Position numbers and translations under genes: made by a program
The notes under the pieces: model-generated
What the model saw: only the letters and a program-made list of their open reading frames with translations
What the model was told of the DNA's origin: nothing
The model's database searches: none
In this document: in pieces, positions 23,403-31,390 of the stretch
Numbering within the stretch: position 1 is the stretch's first letter
Layout of the letters: each line of letters starts with the position of its first letter
Origin: a virus
Reading direction: 5' to 3' (one strand)
Length of the DNA stretch: 64,000 nt
IMG/VR virus record: IMGVR_UViG_3300025030_000004
Location: 1 to 64,000 of that record

Positions 23403-23471
23403 ATGCAAGCTTCGGGAAGTCCTATTGATGAGAATATGAGAAATAAGATTATTGACTTGTTGTTCCTATAA
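23403..23471 (+). CDS. Possible 22-aa peptide
   Basis: ATG 23403 follows AAAGGAGG (23392-23399) at short spacing and runs to TAA 23469-23471; sequence starts MQASGSPIDENMRN. Might be the stump of a decayed gene. Weak evidence. Confidence 0.25.
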   Translation: MQASGSPIDENMRNKIIDLLFL

Positions 23472-23524
23472 ATTTTAACTTTTATAGTAAATAAATAATA
23501 AATATTAAGGGAGGCTAAAACACT

Positions 23525-24262
23525 ATAGAAGCTTTATTAGAAAAGGTATATAATAGGCCACTTTCACAAGCAACTAAGGATGTGGACATTATTCACGGTA
23601 TAATTGAACTTGAATGTTGCAAACGCACAGACCCAAGATATGAAGAAATTAGAAATAGACATTACATAGAAAATAAAGGTTCACATGGTCAACAACTTCA
23701 TTTTATTGTTTGGTATAATAGTAAAATTGTAGGCATTATCTCAGGAGCGTCATCTGTTTACGCTGTAAAAACAAGAGATGAATTCTTCGGAATCACTAAG
23801 GAAAACAGGCAAAAATATTTCCTCCCATCAATTGTAAATAATTCTGTATTCAGACTTGAATATCATGAGAAGAATTTAGCAACTAAAGTTTTGGCGTTAT
23901 GGAGAAAAACTACAGCAAAATTATGGGAAGAAATATATGGAGTTAAAGTAATAGGATTTGAAACATTTGTAATAGAAACTGATTACCGTAAAGGAACCTT
24001 ATATAAAGCTGATAATTGGGTTTACGTTGGAGAAACAGCAGGTAATACAAAGAGTCATAAAGGGTTATTAAATCCATCAACTAGAGAAGAAACATGTAAG
24101 AAGTTAATTTATTGTAAGTGGATAAAAGGTAAATCTATTATACCAACTACCCCATACATATCTTCATGGAGAGGTAAAATTCCAGAAGAAAAACAAAGAG
24201 CAAAAGATTTAGCACAAATGAAGAAGGATATTCTAGGGCAAAGATTTATTAAGGAATTCTAA
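23525..24262 (+). CDS. Mom/DUF4338-like protein with an apparent AUA start
   Basis: 245 aa if translation starts at ATA 23525, 10 nt after AAGGGAGG (23507-23514); the protein-like sequence (EALLEKVYNRPLSQATKD) begins exactly there, while the first canonical start, GTG 23582, has no ribosome site. Features: RHYIENKGSHGQQLHFIVWY, ISGASSVYAVKTRDEF, LPSIVNNSVFRLEY, NLATKVLALWRKTT, FETFV, and GTLYKADNWVYVGETAGNTK. This order recalls DUF4338 and the GNAT-like fold of phage Mu Mom, which modifies adenines in DNA to resist restriction. Function here is a hypothesis. Could instead be an unrelated GNAT. Confidence 0.65.
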   Translation: MEALLEKVYNRPLSQATKDVDIIHGIIELECCKRTDPRYEEIRNRHYIENKGSHGQQLHFIVWYNSKIVGIISGASSVYAVKTRDEFFGITKENRQKYFLPSIVNNSVFRLEYHEKNLATKVLALWRKTTAKLWEEIYGVKVIGFETFVIETDYRKGTLYKADNWVYVGETAGNTKSHKGLLNPSTREETCKKLIYCKWIKGKSIIPTTPYISSWRGKIPEEKQRAKDLAQMKKDILGQRFIKEF

Positions 24263-24270
24263 ATACTAGT

Positions 24271-24284
24271 TACTACATGTAGTA
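24271..24284. promoter_or_regulatory. 14-bp perfect palindrome
   Basis: TACTACATGTAGTA, just after the Mom-like gene's stop. Shares the core TACATGTA with the palindrome at 13013-13028; both may be bound by the same regulator. Confidence 0.45.
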
Positions 24285-24338
24285 GTCAAAACACATGAAT
24301 TTATGGTTTTATCAAGTTATGAAAAGGAGTGTATTAAA

Positions 24339-24599
24339 ATAAAATATCAAGCAGGAGATAGAATTAAAGTTATAAAAATTATTGATTCAGAGAACAGTAT
24401 TGATGGTATTGAACCAGATTATTTTATAAATAAAACAGGTACAATTACCGAAGTTAGAACAAACAGAGAGTACCCATATATAGTTGAATTTGATGATGAA
24501 AGGGCTGAAAATTCAGAAATGGGACTTTGGCATGAAGAAGAATTGGAATTGATCAATAGTAATGGAGAATGTTGCCCAACTTGCGGAAGAAAATTATGA
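24339..24599 (+). CDS. Hypothetical protein, 86 aa, apparent AUA start
   Basis: ATA 24339 lies 9 nt after AAAAGGAG (24322-24329), and the sequence from it (KYQAGDRIKVIKIIDS) looks like a natural N-terminus. The upstream ATG at 24303 has no ribosome site. The protein has an SH3-like beta pattern (TGTITEVR, YIVEFDDERA, MGLWHEEELELI) and ends with CCPTCGRKL, a half zinc ribbon. The stop overlaps the next start (ATGA). Confidence 0.7.
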   Translation: MKYQAGDRIKVIKIIDSENSIDGIEPDYFINKTGTITEVRTNREYPYIVEFDDERAENSEMGLWHEEELELINSNGECCPTCGRKL

Positions 24600-24748
24600 A
24601 ATGTGCAATAGTTGGTTGTGAAAATGAAGTAATTATTAGAAACGAAGAAGAAAAGTATTTTCAATGTTGCATTGAACATATAAATGAAGTTAAGAAGTAT
24701 TTTGAAGAGCAATATCATAGAGAGCAACAAGAATTATACGATTGGTGA
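24596..24748 (+). CDS. Hypothetical small protein, 50 aa
   Basis: ATG 24596 overlaps the previous stop (ATGA). Three Cys at the N-terminal side (KCAIVGCENE, QCCIEH), then a Glu/Gln-rich helix. Likely metal-binding. Overlaps the next start. Confidence 0.6.
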   Translation: MKCAIVGCENEVIIRNEEEKYFQCCIEHINEVKKYFEEQYHREQQELYDW

Positions 24749-24960
24749 TTGAGCGTCCAATGACAGGAAGAGAGAAGTTTAACTTAATATTTGCAAGTAT
24801 GACAAATGAAAGTTTAGCAGATTTATTTCTTGGAGGAAGTTGCCCTAGTGAATTTGGTCTTTTTGACAAAAAAGAAACTAGATGTCCTGATTTATTTTGC
24901 ACAAGTTGTTGGGAAAAGGCTTTAGAGATGGAATATGATAATAAGGAGGAAAATAATTAA
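24745..24960 (+). CDS. Small Cys-rich protein with CP...CxxCW motif, 71 aa
   Basis: GTG 24745 overlaps the previous TGA (GTGA); ATG 24760 is an alternative. C-terminal CPSEFGL ... CPDLFCTSCWEKAL is paralogous to the protein at 18829. The last codon overlaps the next ATG (TAATG). Confidence 0.65.
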   Translation: MIERPMTGREKFNLIFASMTNESLADLFLGGSCPSEFGLFDKKETRCPDLFCTSCWEKALEMEYDNKEENN

Positions 24961-25376
24961 TGTTAACTTGTAGAAAATGTGAACACTATCAACCAAAAGA
25001 TTTAACTGGGATGTCATTGGTTAATAAACTTCAAAGTGTTAGCGGGTTTTGTATGGATTCTAATAATCCAGATTTTAATGAGTATGCAAGAAATTTTGGT
25101 AGAGGGATTTATAGGACTGATTCATACATAACTCCAAATTGGTGTGCTAAACGGAAGAATCCTAAAGGAACAGTGGAATATTATACTCAAACAATGTATG
25201 TTGCTGTCACAGACAAAGGATATATCAAAGGAGATAATTATCAAGGAGTAGAGTTTGTCGGTAAAGAAAATGCAAGGCAATTTACTAATCAAGAAGCATT
25301 TATTTATAGAAAATCAATTGCTGCGGATATGTTTGATTTTTATAAGTGCAATAGTTTTTGGTTTGAAGAAGTGTAA
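24960..25376 (+). CDS. Hypothetical protein with N-terminal Cys motif, 138 aa
   Basis: AAGGAGG lies 12 nt before ATG 24960. Residues 1-60 carry CRKCEHY, GFCMDSNNP and PNWCAKRKNP, a four-Cys pattern common in short phage proteins; the second half is beta-rich (VAVTDKGYIKGDNYQGVEF). Unknown function; probably zinc-binding. Confidence 0.7.
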   Translation: MLTCRKCEHYQPKDLTGMSLVNKLQSVSGFCMDSNNPDFNEYARNFGRGIYRTDSYITPNWCAKRKNPKGTVEYYTQTMYVAVTDKGYIKGDNYQGVEFVGKENARQFTNQEAFIYRKSIAADMFDFYKCNSFWFEEV

Positions 25377-25412
25377 TACCACGAAAAGAACAATTTATTG
25401 GGAAAGGAGGAA

Positions 25413-25568
25413 TTAAAATGTCCAAAAGAATTAACTTTAAAATACAACCAAAAAGATAATCGTTACTTTCTTTATTATGATGAAGATTTCCTTTATTCAA
25501 CAGAAGACCAAGAAGAAGCATTCACCAGCTTTAGTAATACAGTATCTATGATTTGTGAAGATGAGTAA
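25413..25568 (+). pseudogene. Acidic small gene with a broken start
   Basis: AAAGGAGG and an ATG (25418) are present, but the ATG frame ends after 13 codons, whereas the next frame reads CPKELTLKYNQKDNRYF ... SMICEDE to TAA 25566-25568 and looks truly coding. A one-base change just after the ATG would restore it. Function unknown. Confidence 0.45.
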
Positions 25569-25612
25569 ATGAATTTGCATTTTTAATATATTGGAAAGAA
25601 AGGAAAGAGTAA

Positions 25613-26166
25613 ATGAAAACTACAATATTTTTACCTAAAACTATTAAAGTTGGTTATCAAACACGTACTGATACATACACAGGACAATTAGCTTACATTA
25701 TCTATTTTGACCAAAAAAATGTTCTAAGGAAAGAGCGAAGTTGGGAGAGTTGGCGAGACAAAAAATTGACCCACAAGAATTTACCAATGAACCAACTTCA
25801 GGATTCGTTCTGAATAAAAAAGTAGGAGATTACGATTCTGGATGGAGTCACAGACAGGCATACACAAGAGTTTACGATCCCAGAGGGTTCGAATTTGAGA
25901 TTACAATAGAAAATCTACTTTATATTCTTGAAAACGCCAATTCAATTAAAGGCAAAGGGTTAGAAGGTGAATTTGTTTTCGGTTGGGATGGTAAGAATTT
26001 ACTCTTAATCCCAGTGGAATCTCCTGATTACAAAGAACTCACACAATACAGCGAAATGATCTTTCAAAAAAACTATGTTAAAGCAAAAGATTTAAAATTA
26101 GGAGCAACATATAAAACCAAATCTAATGAAGAATATATTTATATGGGTAGGTTTGATTTAAACTGA
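25613..26166 (+). pseudogene. Conserved phage-type gene: -1 frameshift at A6, then cut by IS605
   Basis: ATG 25613 (AAAGGAAAG upstream) encodes FLPKTIKVGYQTRTD ... KERSWESWRDKK; at a run of six A (25760-25765) the sensible protein continues in the -1 frame as IDPQEFTNEPTSGFVLNKK ... KGKGLEGEFVFGWDGK ... YIYMGRFD. At GAT 26155-26157 an IS200/IS605 element interrupts; the frame resumes in phase at 27971. I recall similar intact proteins in Bacillus phages. The A-run could be an indel or a programmed slip; a second interruption makes decay more likely. Function unknown. Confidence 0.7.
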
Positions 26167-26301
26167 CCGCACACTCGCGATTTCAATCGTGAGTTAGGTC
26201 GGGAACACAATACATATGTTAAATATATTATGCCCTTAAAGCCCTTTAAACACTTGCATATACCAATTACATATGTTATTATATATGTAGAGGTGATGTA
26301 A

Positions 26302-26703
26302 GTGCAAAAAGCTACTCATGGTAGAGGCTATGTCTATTCTATCCAATATCACATAGTATGGTGTGTAAAATATAGACATAAGGTTTTAAAAGGAAAAATA
26401 GAAGAAAAACTTAAAGAACTTTTATATACCATATCAACCGAAAATAATTTTTCAATTATTACTATGGAAAACGATTTAGATCATATTCATCTATTAATAG
26501 ACTGCACCCCTCAACATTATATTCCTAATATAATAAAAGCATTAAAAGGTGTTAGTGCTAGAAGGATGTTTCAATATCATCCTGAGTTAAAGAAGAAGTT
26601 ATGGGGTGGTCACTTATGGAATCCTTCATATTTCGTTGCTACAGTTAGTGAAAATACTAGAGAGCAAATTGAAAACTATATAAAGACTCAAAAAGAAAGG
26701 TAG
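26302..26703 (+). CDS. tnpA: IS200/IS605 Y1 transposase TnpA
   Basis: 133 aa, GTG 26302 with AGAGGTGATG upstream. HUH motif DHIHLL near residues 60-65 and catalytic-type Tyr in ENYIKTQ near residue 126; VWCVKYRHKVL at the start and GGHLWNPSYFVAT in the middle complete the family pattern. Cuts and joins single-stranded element ends at TTGAT-type sites. Looks intact and could also mobilise the transposase-less IscB element. Confidence 0.92.
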   Translation: MQKATHGRGYVYSIQYHIVWCVKYRHKVLKGKIEEKLKELLYTISTENNFSIITMENDLDHIHLLIDCTPQHYIPNIIKALKGVSARRMFQYHPELKKKLWGGHLWNPSYFVATVSENTREQIENYIKTQKER

Positions 26704-26715
26704 GTGAATTTATCT

Positions 26716-27836
26716 ATGGCAGAAATGGCATTTAAGTTTAGATTATATCCTAATGAAGAACAACAAATACAATTAGCAAAAACATTTGGTTCTTGTCGAT
26801 TTGTTTATAATAATTACTTAGCAAAAAGAATTGAATTATATAAAACAGAGCAAAAATCTATGAATTATAATGCTTGCTCTGCTGATTTAACCAATCTCAA
26901 AAAAGAAAAAGAATGGTTAAAGGAGATAGATAAATTTGCTTTACAAAATTCTTTAAAAGATTTAGATAGAACTTATCAGAATTTCTTTAGAGAAGTGAAA
27001 ATGGTAATAAAGATCAGGGATTTCCTAAGTTTAAAAGCAAACATAATCATGAATGTAGTTATCGAACTACATGGACAAATAATAATATTGAAATAAAAGA
27101 TAATCAAATAAAACTTCCAAAACTCAAATGGGTTAAGTTTGCTAAGTCAAGAGAAATACAAGGGAGAATCATAAACTGCACCATCACTAAAACCTGTTCT
27201 GGTAAGTATTTTATATCTATCTGTTGTACAGATGTAGAAATTATAAAGTTCCAAAATAATAAGAACATAGTTGGAATAGACTTAGGGCTTAAAGAATTTG
27301 CTATAACTTCAGAAGCAGAAATAATAGATAACCCAAAATACTTATCTAAACTTGAGAATAAATTAAAAAAGGAACAAAGAAAACTCTCTAAAAAGAAAAA
27401 AGGTAGCAAGAATAGAAATAAGCAAAGAATTAAACTCAATATTGTTCATGAAAAAATTACTAATCAAAGAACTGATTTTTTACAACAATTATCTACAAGA
27501 CTAATAAAAGAGAATCAAATTATTTGTCTTGAAGATTTATCTGTAAAAAATATGGTTAAGAATCATAAATTAGCAAAGGCAATTAGTGATGTATCATGGT
27601 CAGAATTTGTTAGGATGTTGCAATATAAATCTCTATGGCATGATAAAATCATTCAGAAAGTAGATAAATTTTATCCGAGTAGTCAATTGTGTAATATTTG
27701 TGGATATAAAAATGCTGAAGTAAAAGATTTATCTGTTAGAGAATGGGAATGTCCTGAATGCCATACTTATCACAATAGAGATGTAAATGCAGCTATTAAT
27801 ATCAAAAATGAAGGATTAAGATTATTAAGTGTATAA
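26716..27836 (+). pseudogene. tnpB: TnpB RNA-guided nuclease, frameshifted
   Basis: ATG 26716 begins MAEMAFKFRLYPNEEQ, then NFFREVK; at the A4 run near 26998-27001 one base is missing and the rest continues in another frame: GNKDQGFPKFKSK, GIDLGLKEFA (RuvC-I), CLEDLSVKNM (RuvC-II Glu), CNICG...CPEC zinc finger, and HNRDVNAAINI (RuvC-III Asp). All motifs survive, so a single recent indel inactivates it unless bypassed. Its guide RNA region follows at 27837-27970. Confidence 0.85.
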
Positions 27837-27970
27837 AATATAAATTAAATATTAGTACGGTAGGGACTATCGGATTTTAAGCCTGTGGAGATGGAGGTTG
27901 CGAAGTCAATGAAACAGGAAACTCTAATCGTGAGGTTAGAATCACGCGAATTTATTCGTGTGAGGTTCAA
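27837..27970 (+). ncRNA. Probable TnpB reRNA/right end
   Basis: Structured region 3' of tnpB containing GAAACTCTAATCGTGAGGTT and the right-end hairpin (27943-27962), ending GGTTCAA. By analogy with ISDra2-type elements the RNA scaffold ends here and the bases from 27971 would be the guide. Confidence 0.6.
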
Positions 27971-28123
27971 TGGTTGACAGATATTAAGGCAAAACTTGAT
28001 TTTGTAAGTAGAAAAGAGGAAGAAAATAAACGTAAAGCAATGGAAGCAAAATTACACCAATTACTTTCTAATGAAAAGAAAATTGAGCTTGAGATTGATG
28101 AAATTATAAAGTCTTTAGAATAA
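27971..28123 (+). pseudogene. C-terminal part of the gene split by IS605
   Basis: Directly at the right IS boundary an open frame WLTDIKAKLDFVSRKEEENK ... to TAA 28121-28123 begins in the same phase as the codon GAT at 26155-26157. Removing the IS joins GRFD to WLTDI without a stop. The segment is a charged helix, likely the C-terminal coiled coil of the same protein. Confidence 0.65.
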
Positions 28124-28188
28124 TTAAGATAATAGGGGTGTGACAACCCCTCGAAAGATACACTTTATGCCAAACATAGGAGGTAAAT

Positions 28189-28353
28189 ATGGACAAAGAG
28201 ACATTAGATGAACTATGGAAAATCTTATCTTCGGCAACTAATATTGATAAATTGCGTTATGATGAAGCAGTAGTGATTGGTAGTGTTTTTGGACAAATGA
28301 GGAAAGAGATTGAATATCTACAATTTATAATAAAAGGAGGAAATAAGACATGA
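28189..28353 (+). CDS. Hypothetical small protein, 54 aa
   Basis: ATG 28189 with AGGAGG 6 nt upstream. Starts MDKETLDELWKILSSATN; helical. A small hairpin AGGGGT/ACCCCT lies about 40 nt upstream. The stop overlaps the next ATG (ATGA), whose AAAGGAGG is inside this gene. Confidence 0.6.
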   Translation: MDKETLDELWKILSSATNIDKLRYDEAVVIGSVFGQMRKEIEYLQFIIKGGNKT

Positions 28354-28697
28354 CAATTGGTGAATTATTAGACACATTATCATTTCTACCTGACAACATG
28401 TACATACAAAATATCAATCTAAAAGAGTTTGGTTCTGACAGAGGTGATTATATTGATTTCTATGTCGGCCATTATAGAACAGGAAATTCTCATAATACGG
28501 TTAAAGAGTTTAAGGAATTTTTAAGGGATAGAGTTATTGGTAAGGAGTTTCGTGGATATAAAGGTGGAGAATTCTTAATGGATGAGGATTCAGAAATTAG
28601 ATTAGGATGCTACGGGGAGAGTGGAGATCATTTAGATGGTGTTTTGGTTAATGAAAATGGTGCTAATTTAAAAGTGCAAAGAACTTTACACTACTAG
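28350..28697 (+). CDS. Hypothetical protein, 115 aa
   Basis: Translationally coupled to the previous gene. Begins MTIGELLDTLSFLPDNMYI, with RLGCYGESGDHLDGV near the C-terminus. The layout (short helix, then mixed beta) recalls small phage proteins of unknown function. No catalytic motif. Confidence 0.7.
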   Translation: MTIGELLDTLSFLPDNMYIQNINLKEFGSDRGDYIDFYVGHYRTGNSHNTVKEFKEFLRDRVIGKEFRGYKGGEFLMDEDSEIRLGCYGESGDHLDGVLVNENGANLKVQRTLHY

Positions 28698-28739
28698 AAA
28701 ATGAATATTTTAAAGTATTTTAGAAAGGAGGGTGATAAT

Positions 28740-28979
28740 ATACATCTATTTCATAAATACCTTATAGTAAAAGAAAATGATAAATGTGAACTTGAAAAGT
28801 GCATGGTCTGTGGGAAAGAAAGATGGATAGAGAAATTTATTGAAAGGAGTCCAAAAATGGCATTATGGTTGATAAAAAATTATTTTAAACTTAATAAATT
28901 TATGGATATAAAATTTCATCCTTTGGGATTTATTTTTCCAAATATGATAGCGTGGGAAGTGGGATATAAAATATCATAA
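28740..28979 (+). CDS. Hypothetical protein, apparent AUA start, possible internal stop
   Basis: ATA 28740 is 8 nt after AAAGGAGG (28724-28731), whereas the in-frame ATG 28701 has no ribosome site. The sequence HLFHKYLIVKENDKCELEKC, then CMVCGKERW, contains a four-Cys-like pattern. After TAA 28977-28979 the same frame continues with DYLDDEQKILSDEFTNRLRG to TGA 29052-29054, so the gene may have lost about 24 C-terminal residues to a nonsense change. Confidence 0.6.
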   Translation: MHLFHKYLIVKENDKCELEKCMVCGKERWIEKFIERSPKMALWLIKNYFKLNKFMDIKFHPLGFIFPNMIAWEVGYKIS

Positions 28980-29088
28980 GATTATTTAGATGATGAGCAA
29001 AAGATACTATCCGATGAATTTACCAATAGGCTAAGAGGATGGCATCAAATCTGACTTTCAATTGGTTTAGAAAGAGGAGGCGTTATTT

Positions 29089-29265
29089 TTGGATTGGTCT
29101 GAAATATCATATGTTGACTTATGTATCCAATGTAAAGATAATTGGACAGTGCAATATAAATTTCCTAGTGTAGATATTTGGTTAGATTATGACATACATA
29201 AAAGCACATTTGTAAGTTTTTTAGTATTTTGTCAATTAGGGGTTGGGTGGAGATATAGTATTTAA
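29089..29265 (+). CDS. Hypothetical small protein, 58 aa
   Basis: TTG 29089 with AAAGAGGAGG (29071-29080) 8 nt upstream. Trp-rich, beginning MDWSEISYVDLCIQC. No family recognised. Confidence 0.55.
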   Translation: MDWSEISYVDLCIQCKDNWTVQYKFPSVDIWLDYDIHKSTFVSFLVFCQLGVGWRYSI

Positions 29266-29306
29266 CCAATAAATACTAGCTTTTAATTGAAGTAGAAAGG
29301 AAGTGC

Positions 29307-29416
29307 GTGATTAATAAAGAATTCCTGATGCTTCTGGAATTTGTGACGTAGAGGTAACTAACGATGTAGAGGGCGATTATGAATGTGTTTGTGAGGATGG
29401 AATTGAAATATATTAA
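29307..29416 (+). pseudogene. Short gene with a frameshift near its start
   Basis: GTG 29307 after AAAGGAAG begins INKEF and stops at TAG; one base earlier or later the frame PDASGICDVEVTNDVEG ... CVCEDGIEIY to TAA 29414-29416 is coding-like. A one-base loss in the GAATTCC region explains both. Function unknown. Confidence 0.4.
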
Positions 29417-29457
29417 TTCCCTCGAAGAACTAAATTTAAAGGAAGTGAAATAGTAAA

Positions 29458-29676
29458 ATGATTTTAAACGAAAAAGAGTTAATGAGCCTAAAGGGATTAA
29501 TATTTGCCGAATCAGATATAGATGCATCCCAAGAGTGTATGGAGTGTATTAAAAATCCAGTACAAACATGTGAGTATATTGATATATGTAATAGATATGG
29601 TTCTTTTTGGTTTCACGATGGATCAGAAGATATGGTTAGGGATTTATTTGACACTATTGAAAGCTTACAAAAGTAA
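29458..29676 (+). CDS. Hypothetical protein, 72 aa
   Basis: ATG 29458 with AAAGGAAG upstream at about 10 nt. N-terminal helix (MILNEKELMSLKGLI), central CMECIKN ... CEYIDIC cysteines and an acidic helix at the end. Possibly metal-binding. Confidence 0.6.
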   Translation: MILNEKELMSLKGLIFAESDIDASQECMECIKNPVQTCEYIDICNRYGSFWFHDGSEDMVRDLFDTIESLQK

Positions 29677-29719
29677 ATGAAAAAAGAATTTGATGCTATA
29701 AATAAGAAAGGAGAAAACT

Positions 29720-29956
29720 ATGGTACTAAAATCATTTGAAGAAATGTGTGACGATGAAACAATTTGTGATCATTGTTATCGAACCGATTATGGAGAGCAT
29801 AAATCCTGTGTTACTCCCTCTGGATATTCCTCCTGTGAAGGAATGTGGTGTGAAGAGTCTTATGAGGCATATCTAGATGATAATAATGCATCTATAAAGT
29901 TAGTGAAATATCAAAATAATGTAAAGTTATTAAATAAGGAGGAGTTAATAAAATAA
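29720..29956 (+). CDS. Cys-rich protein, 78 aa
   Basis: ATG 29720 with AAAGGAG 6 nt upstream. Cysteines at CDDETICDHC, SCVTPSGYSSC and MWCEE; likely zinc-binding. The end (NKEELIK) contains the AAGGAGGAG used by the next gene, and its stop TAA overlaps the next start ATA. Confidence 0.6.
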   Translation: MVLKSFEEMCDDETICDHCYRTDYGEHKSCVTPSGYSSCEGMWCEESYEAYLDDNNASIKLVKYQNNVKLLNKEELIK

Positions 29957-30561
29957 GTTCAACACTTAAATTTGAATTTGATTTTGAAGAGGTTTTTGAG
30001 GGAATTAAGTTAGGGGTAATTAAAGAAATGTCAGAAGCAACTTTCGATGATATTACCTCTAGTGCAATTAATCAGGTTAAGAATGAAATGAAAAATAAAA
30101 TATCCCTTACATATAAAGACGAATATGAAATTAGAGAAGAAATGAAAAGAGAAATTAAAGAAAAGGTATATCAAAAGTTAATTGCTGATATAAAGCACGA
30201 ATATAAAAAGAAATATGAAGACGCATTTAGCAGAGATGTTACGAATGCACTTAATATTTCAGAGGAAAAAGTTATAGACGAAATCAAATCTGAAACAGTT
30301 GATAGGTTATATAGTGATTTATATTCCGATATTCAAGACCAAGTAAAATCTAAGATTAATAATTCTGTATCTGAATTAATTAATGCAATCACAGGCAACA
30401 ATATTAAAGTCAAAAATACTAAAAATACTATTTCTAAAAAAGAATATGATGAACTTATACATAGAGATGAGATACTAACCGCATTAGAAAATGGTGGAGT
30501 TGATAATTGGGAATGGTATGGTGAATCTTTAAGTAACTATTTTGATGGTAAAAATAAGTAA
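29953..30561 (+). CDS. Helical protein with AUA start overlapping the upstream stop
   Basis: 202 aa. GGAGGAG (29938-29944) is followed after 8 nt by ATA 29953, and ATAA merges this start with the preceding TAA, the same geometry as the common ATGA overlaps nearby. From ATA the protein reads SSTLKFEFDFEEVFEGIKLG and continues without break; the first canonical start, ATG 30028, has no ribosome site and would delete this region. The body is strongly charged and helical (long Lys/Glu repeats, likely coiled coil, residues 45-150). Function unknown; possibly structural. Confidence 0.7.
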   Translation: MSSTLKFEFDFEEVFEGIKLGVIKEMSEATFDDITSSAINQVKNEMKNKISLTYKDEYEIREEMKREIKEKVYQKLIADIKHEYKKKYEDAFSRDVTNALNISEEKVIDEIKSETVDRLYSDLYSDIQDQVKSKINNSVSELINAITGNNIKVKNTKNTISKKEYDELIHRDEILTALENGGVDNWEWYGESLSNYFDGKNK

Positions 30562-30605
30562 AAAAATTTATCCTAATTAATTAAAAGAAAGAAGGAAAAA
30601 TAATA

Positions 30606-31037
30606 ATGAGTATTTTTGTATTAATCATTTCGTTTCTTTGTCTGGGGTGTTCGCTTATAGCAATGAAGAATCTATTTAAGTCAAATGGCAGAATGCAAGA
30701 GGACTTTATCAAAGCATATGATAAAGGTATTAAATCATCAGAAGATAGCAAGATTTACAATTTTATAATAGTACTGTTTTCAATTTTCTATACTGGTATG
30801 TGGGTACATTTTTATATTATCGCATTTAATATTTTCAACCCTCAGTTATTGATATTAAGTTTAGTTGCAGTATTTTATTTATTACAATCTATCTATGGTT
30901 TCTTTAGGTGTTTGTCTATGTTTGCAAAGAAAGAAATCAAATCAGGGTTAATCAATAGAGTTTTAAATGTAGTTGAATTGTTTTATGTAGTTTACTTCCT
31001 TTATTATTATGTAACCATATTTAACAGAGGATTTTAA
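30606..31037 (+). CDS. Four-helix membrane protein, 143 aa
   Basis: AAAGAAGG upstream of ATG 30606. Hydrophobic helices at about 2-19, 50-70, 78-97 and 118-138; a short polar cytoplasmic loop with NGRMQEDFIKAYDKG. No family recognised. The last base overlaps the next start (TAATG). Confidence 0.7.
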   Translation: MSIFVLIISFLCLGCSLIAMKNLFKSNGRMQEDFIKAYDKGIKSSEDSKIYNFIIVLFSIFYTGMWVHFYIIAFNIFNPQLLILSLVAVFYLLQSIYGFFRCLSMFAKKEIKSGLINRVLNVVELFYVVYFLYYYVTIFNRGF

Positions 31038-31381
31038 TGCAAACCTTAAAAGATAAATGCCCGAAATGCAGATCACAATTATATGGAGATATAGATTCTA
31101 GTAATAAGGATTATATATTTGCGATAATATATTGTTTAGGATGTGGATATGAGATAGAGGTAAGGGATGAATACATAAATAGTAAAAGAGAGGATTGGTT
31201 GGATATGGATGAATATTTAGGAATTTATGACGAACCACATGTTCAAATATTTATTAAAAGGATTTTCGCAGACAATCAAATAGAAGCAGAAAACAAATTT
31301 ATAGAATATCTTGAAAGGAAGAACGGAAGAGTAGTGTTCGAGATTTATGTAGATTTATTGTCAAATATAGATTTCTTATAA
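31037..31381 (+). CDS. Zinc-ribbon protein, 114 aa
   Basis: Starts in overlap with the preceding stop. CPKCRS near residue 8 and CLGCGYE near residue 34 make a four-Cys ribbon; the remainder is acidic with FIKRIFADNQIEAENKFIEY. The opening resembles the protein at 764. Confidence 0.7.
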   Translation: MQTLKDKCPKCRSQLYGDIDSSNKDYIFAIIYCLGCGYEIEVRDEYINSKREDWLDMDEYLGIYDEPHVQIFIKRIFADNQIEAENKFIEYLERKNGRVVFEIYVDLLSNIDFL

Positions 31382-31390
31382 AATTGCATC

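Larger units (their letters stand above)
26158..27970 (+). mobile_element. IS200/IS605 element (tnpA plus frameshifted tnpB)
   Basis: 1,813 bp. The left flank ends in TTGAT (26153-26157), a classic target for this family; a left-end hairpin ACTCGCGAT/ATCGTGAGT (26173-26194, TTCA loop) and a right-end hairpin CACGCGAAT/ATTCGTGTG (27943-27962) lie inside; the right end is ...GGTTCAA (27970). No target duplication, as expected for Y1 single-strand transposition. It carries an intact transposase. Confidence 0.85.

Noticed and set aside
26998-27001. Programmed frameshift in tnpB
   Set aside because: An A4 run is short, no stimulatory structure is seen, and TnpB genes are normally in one frame; a simple deletion fits better.
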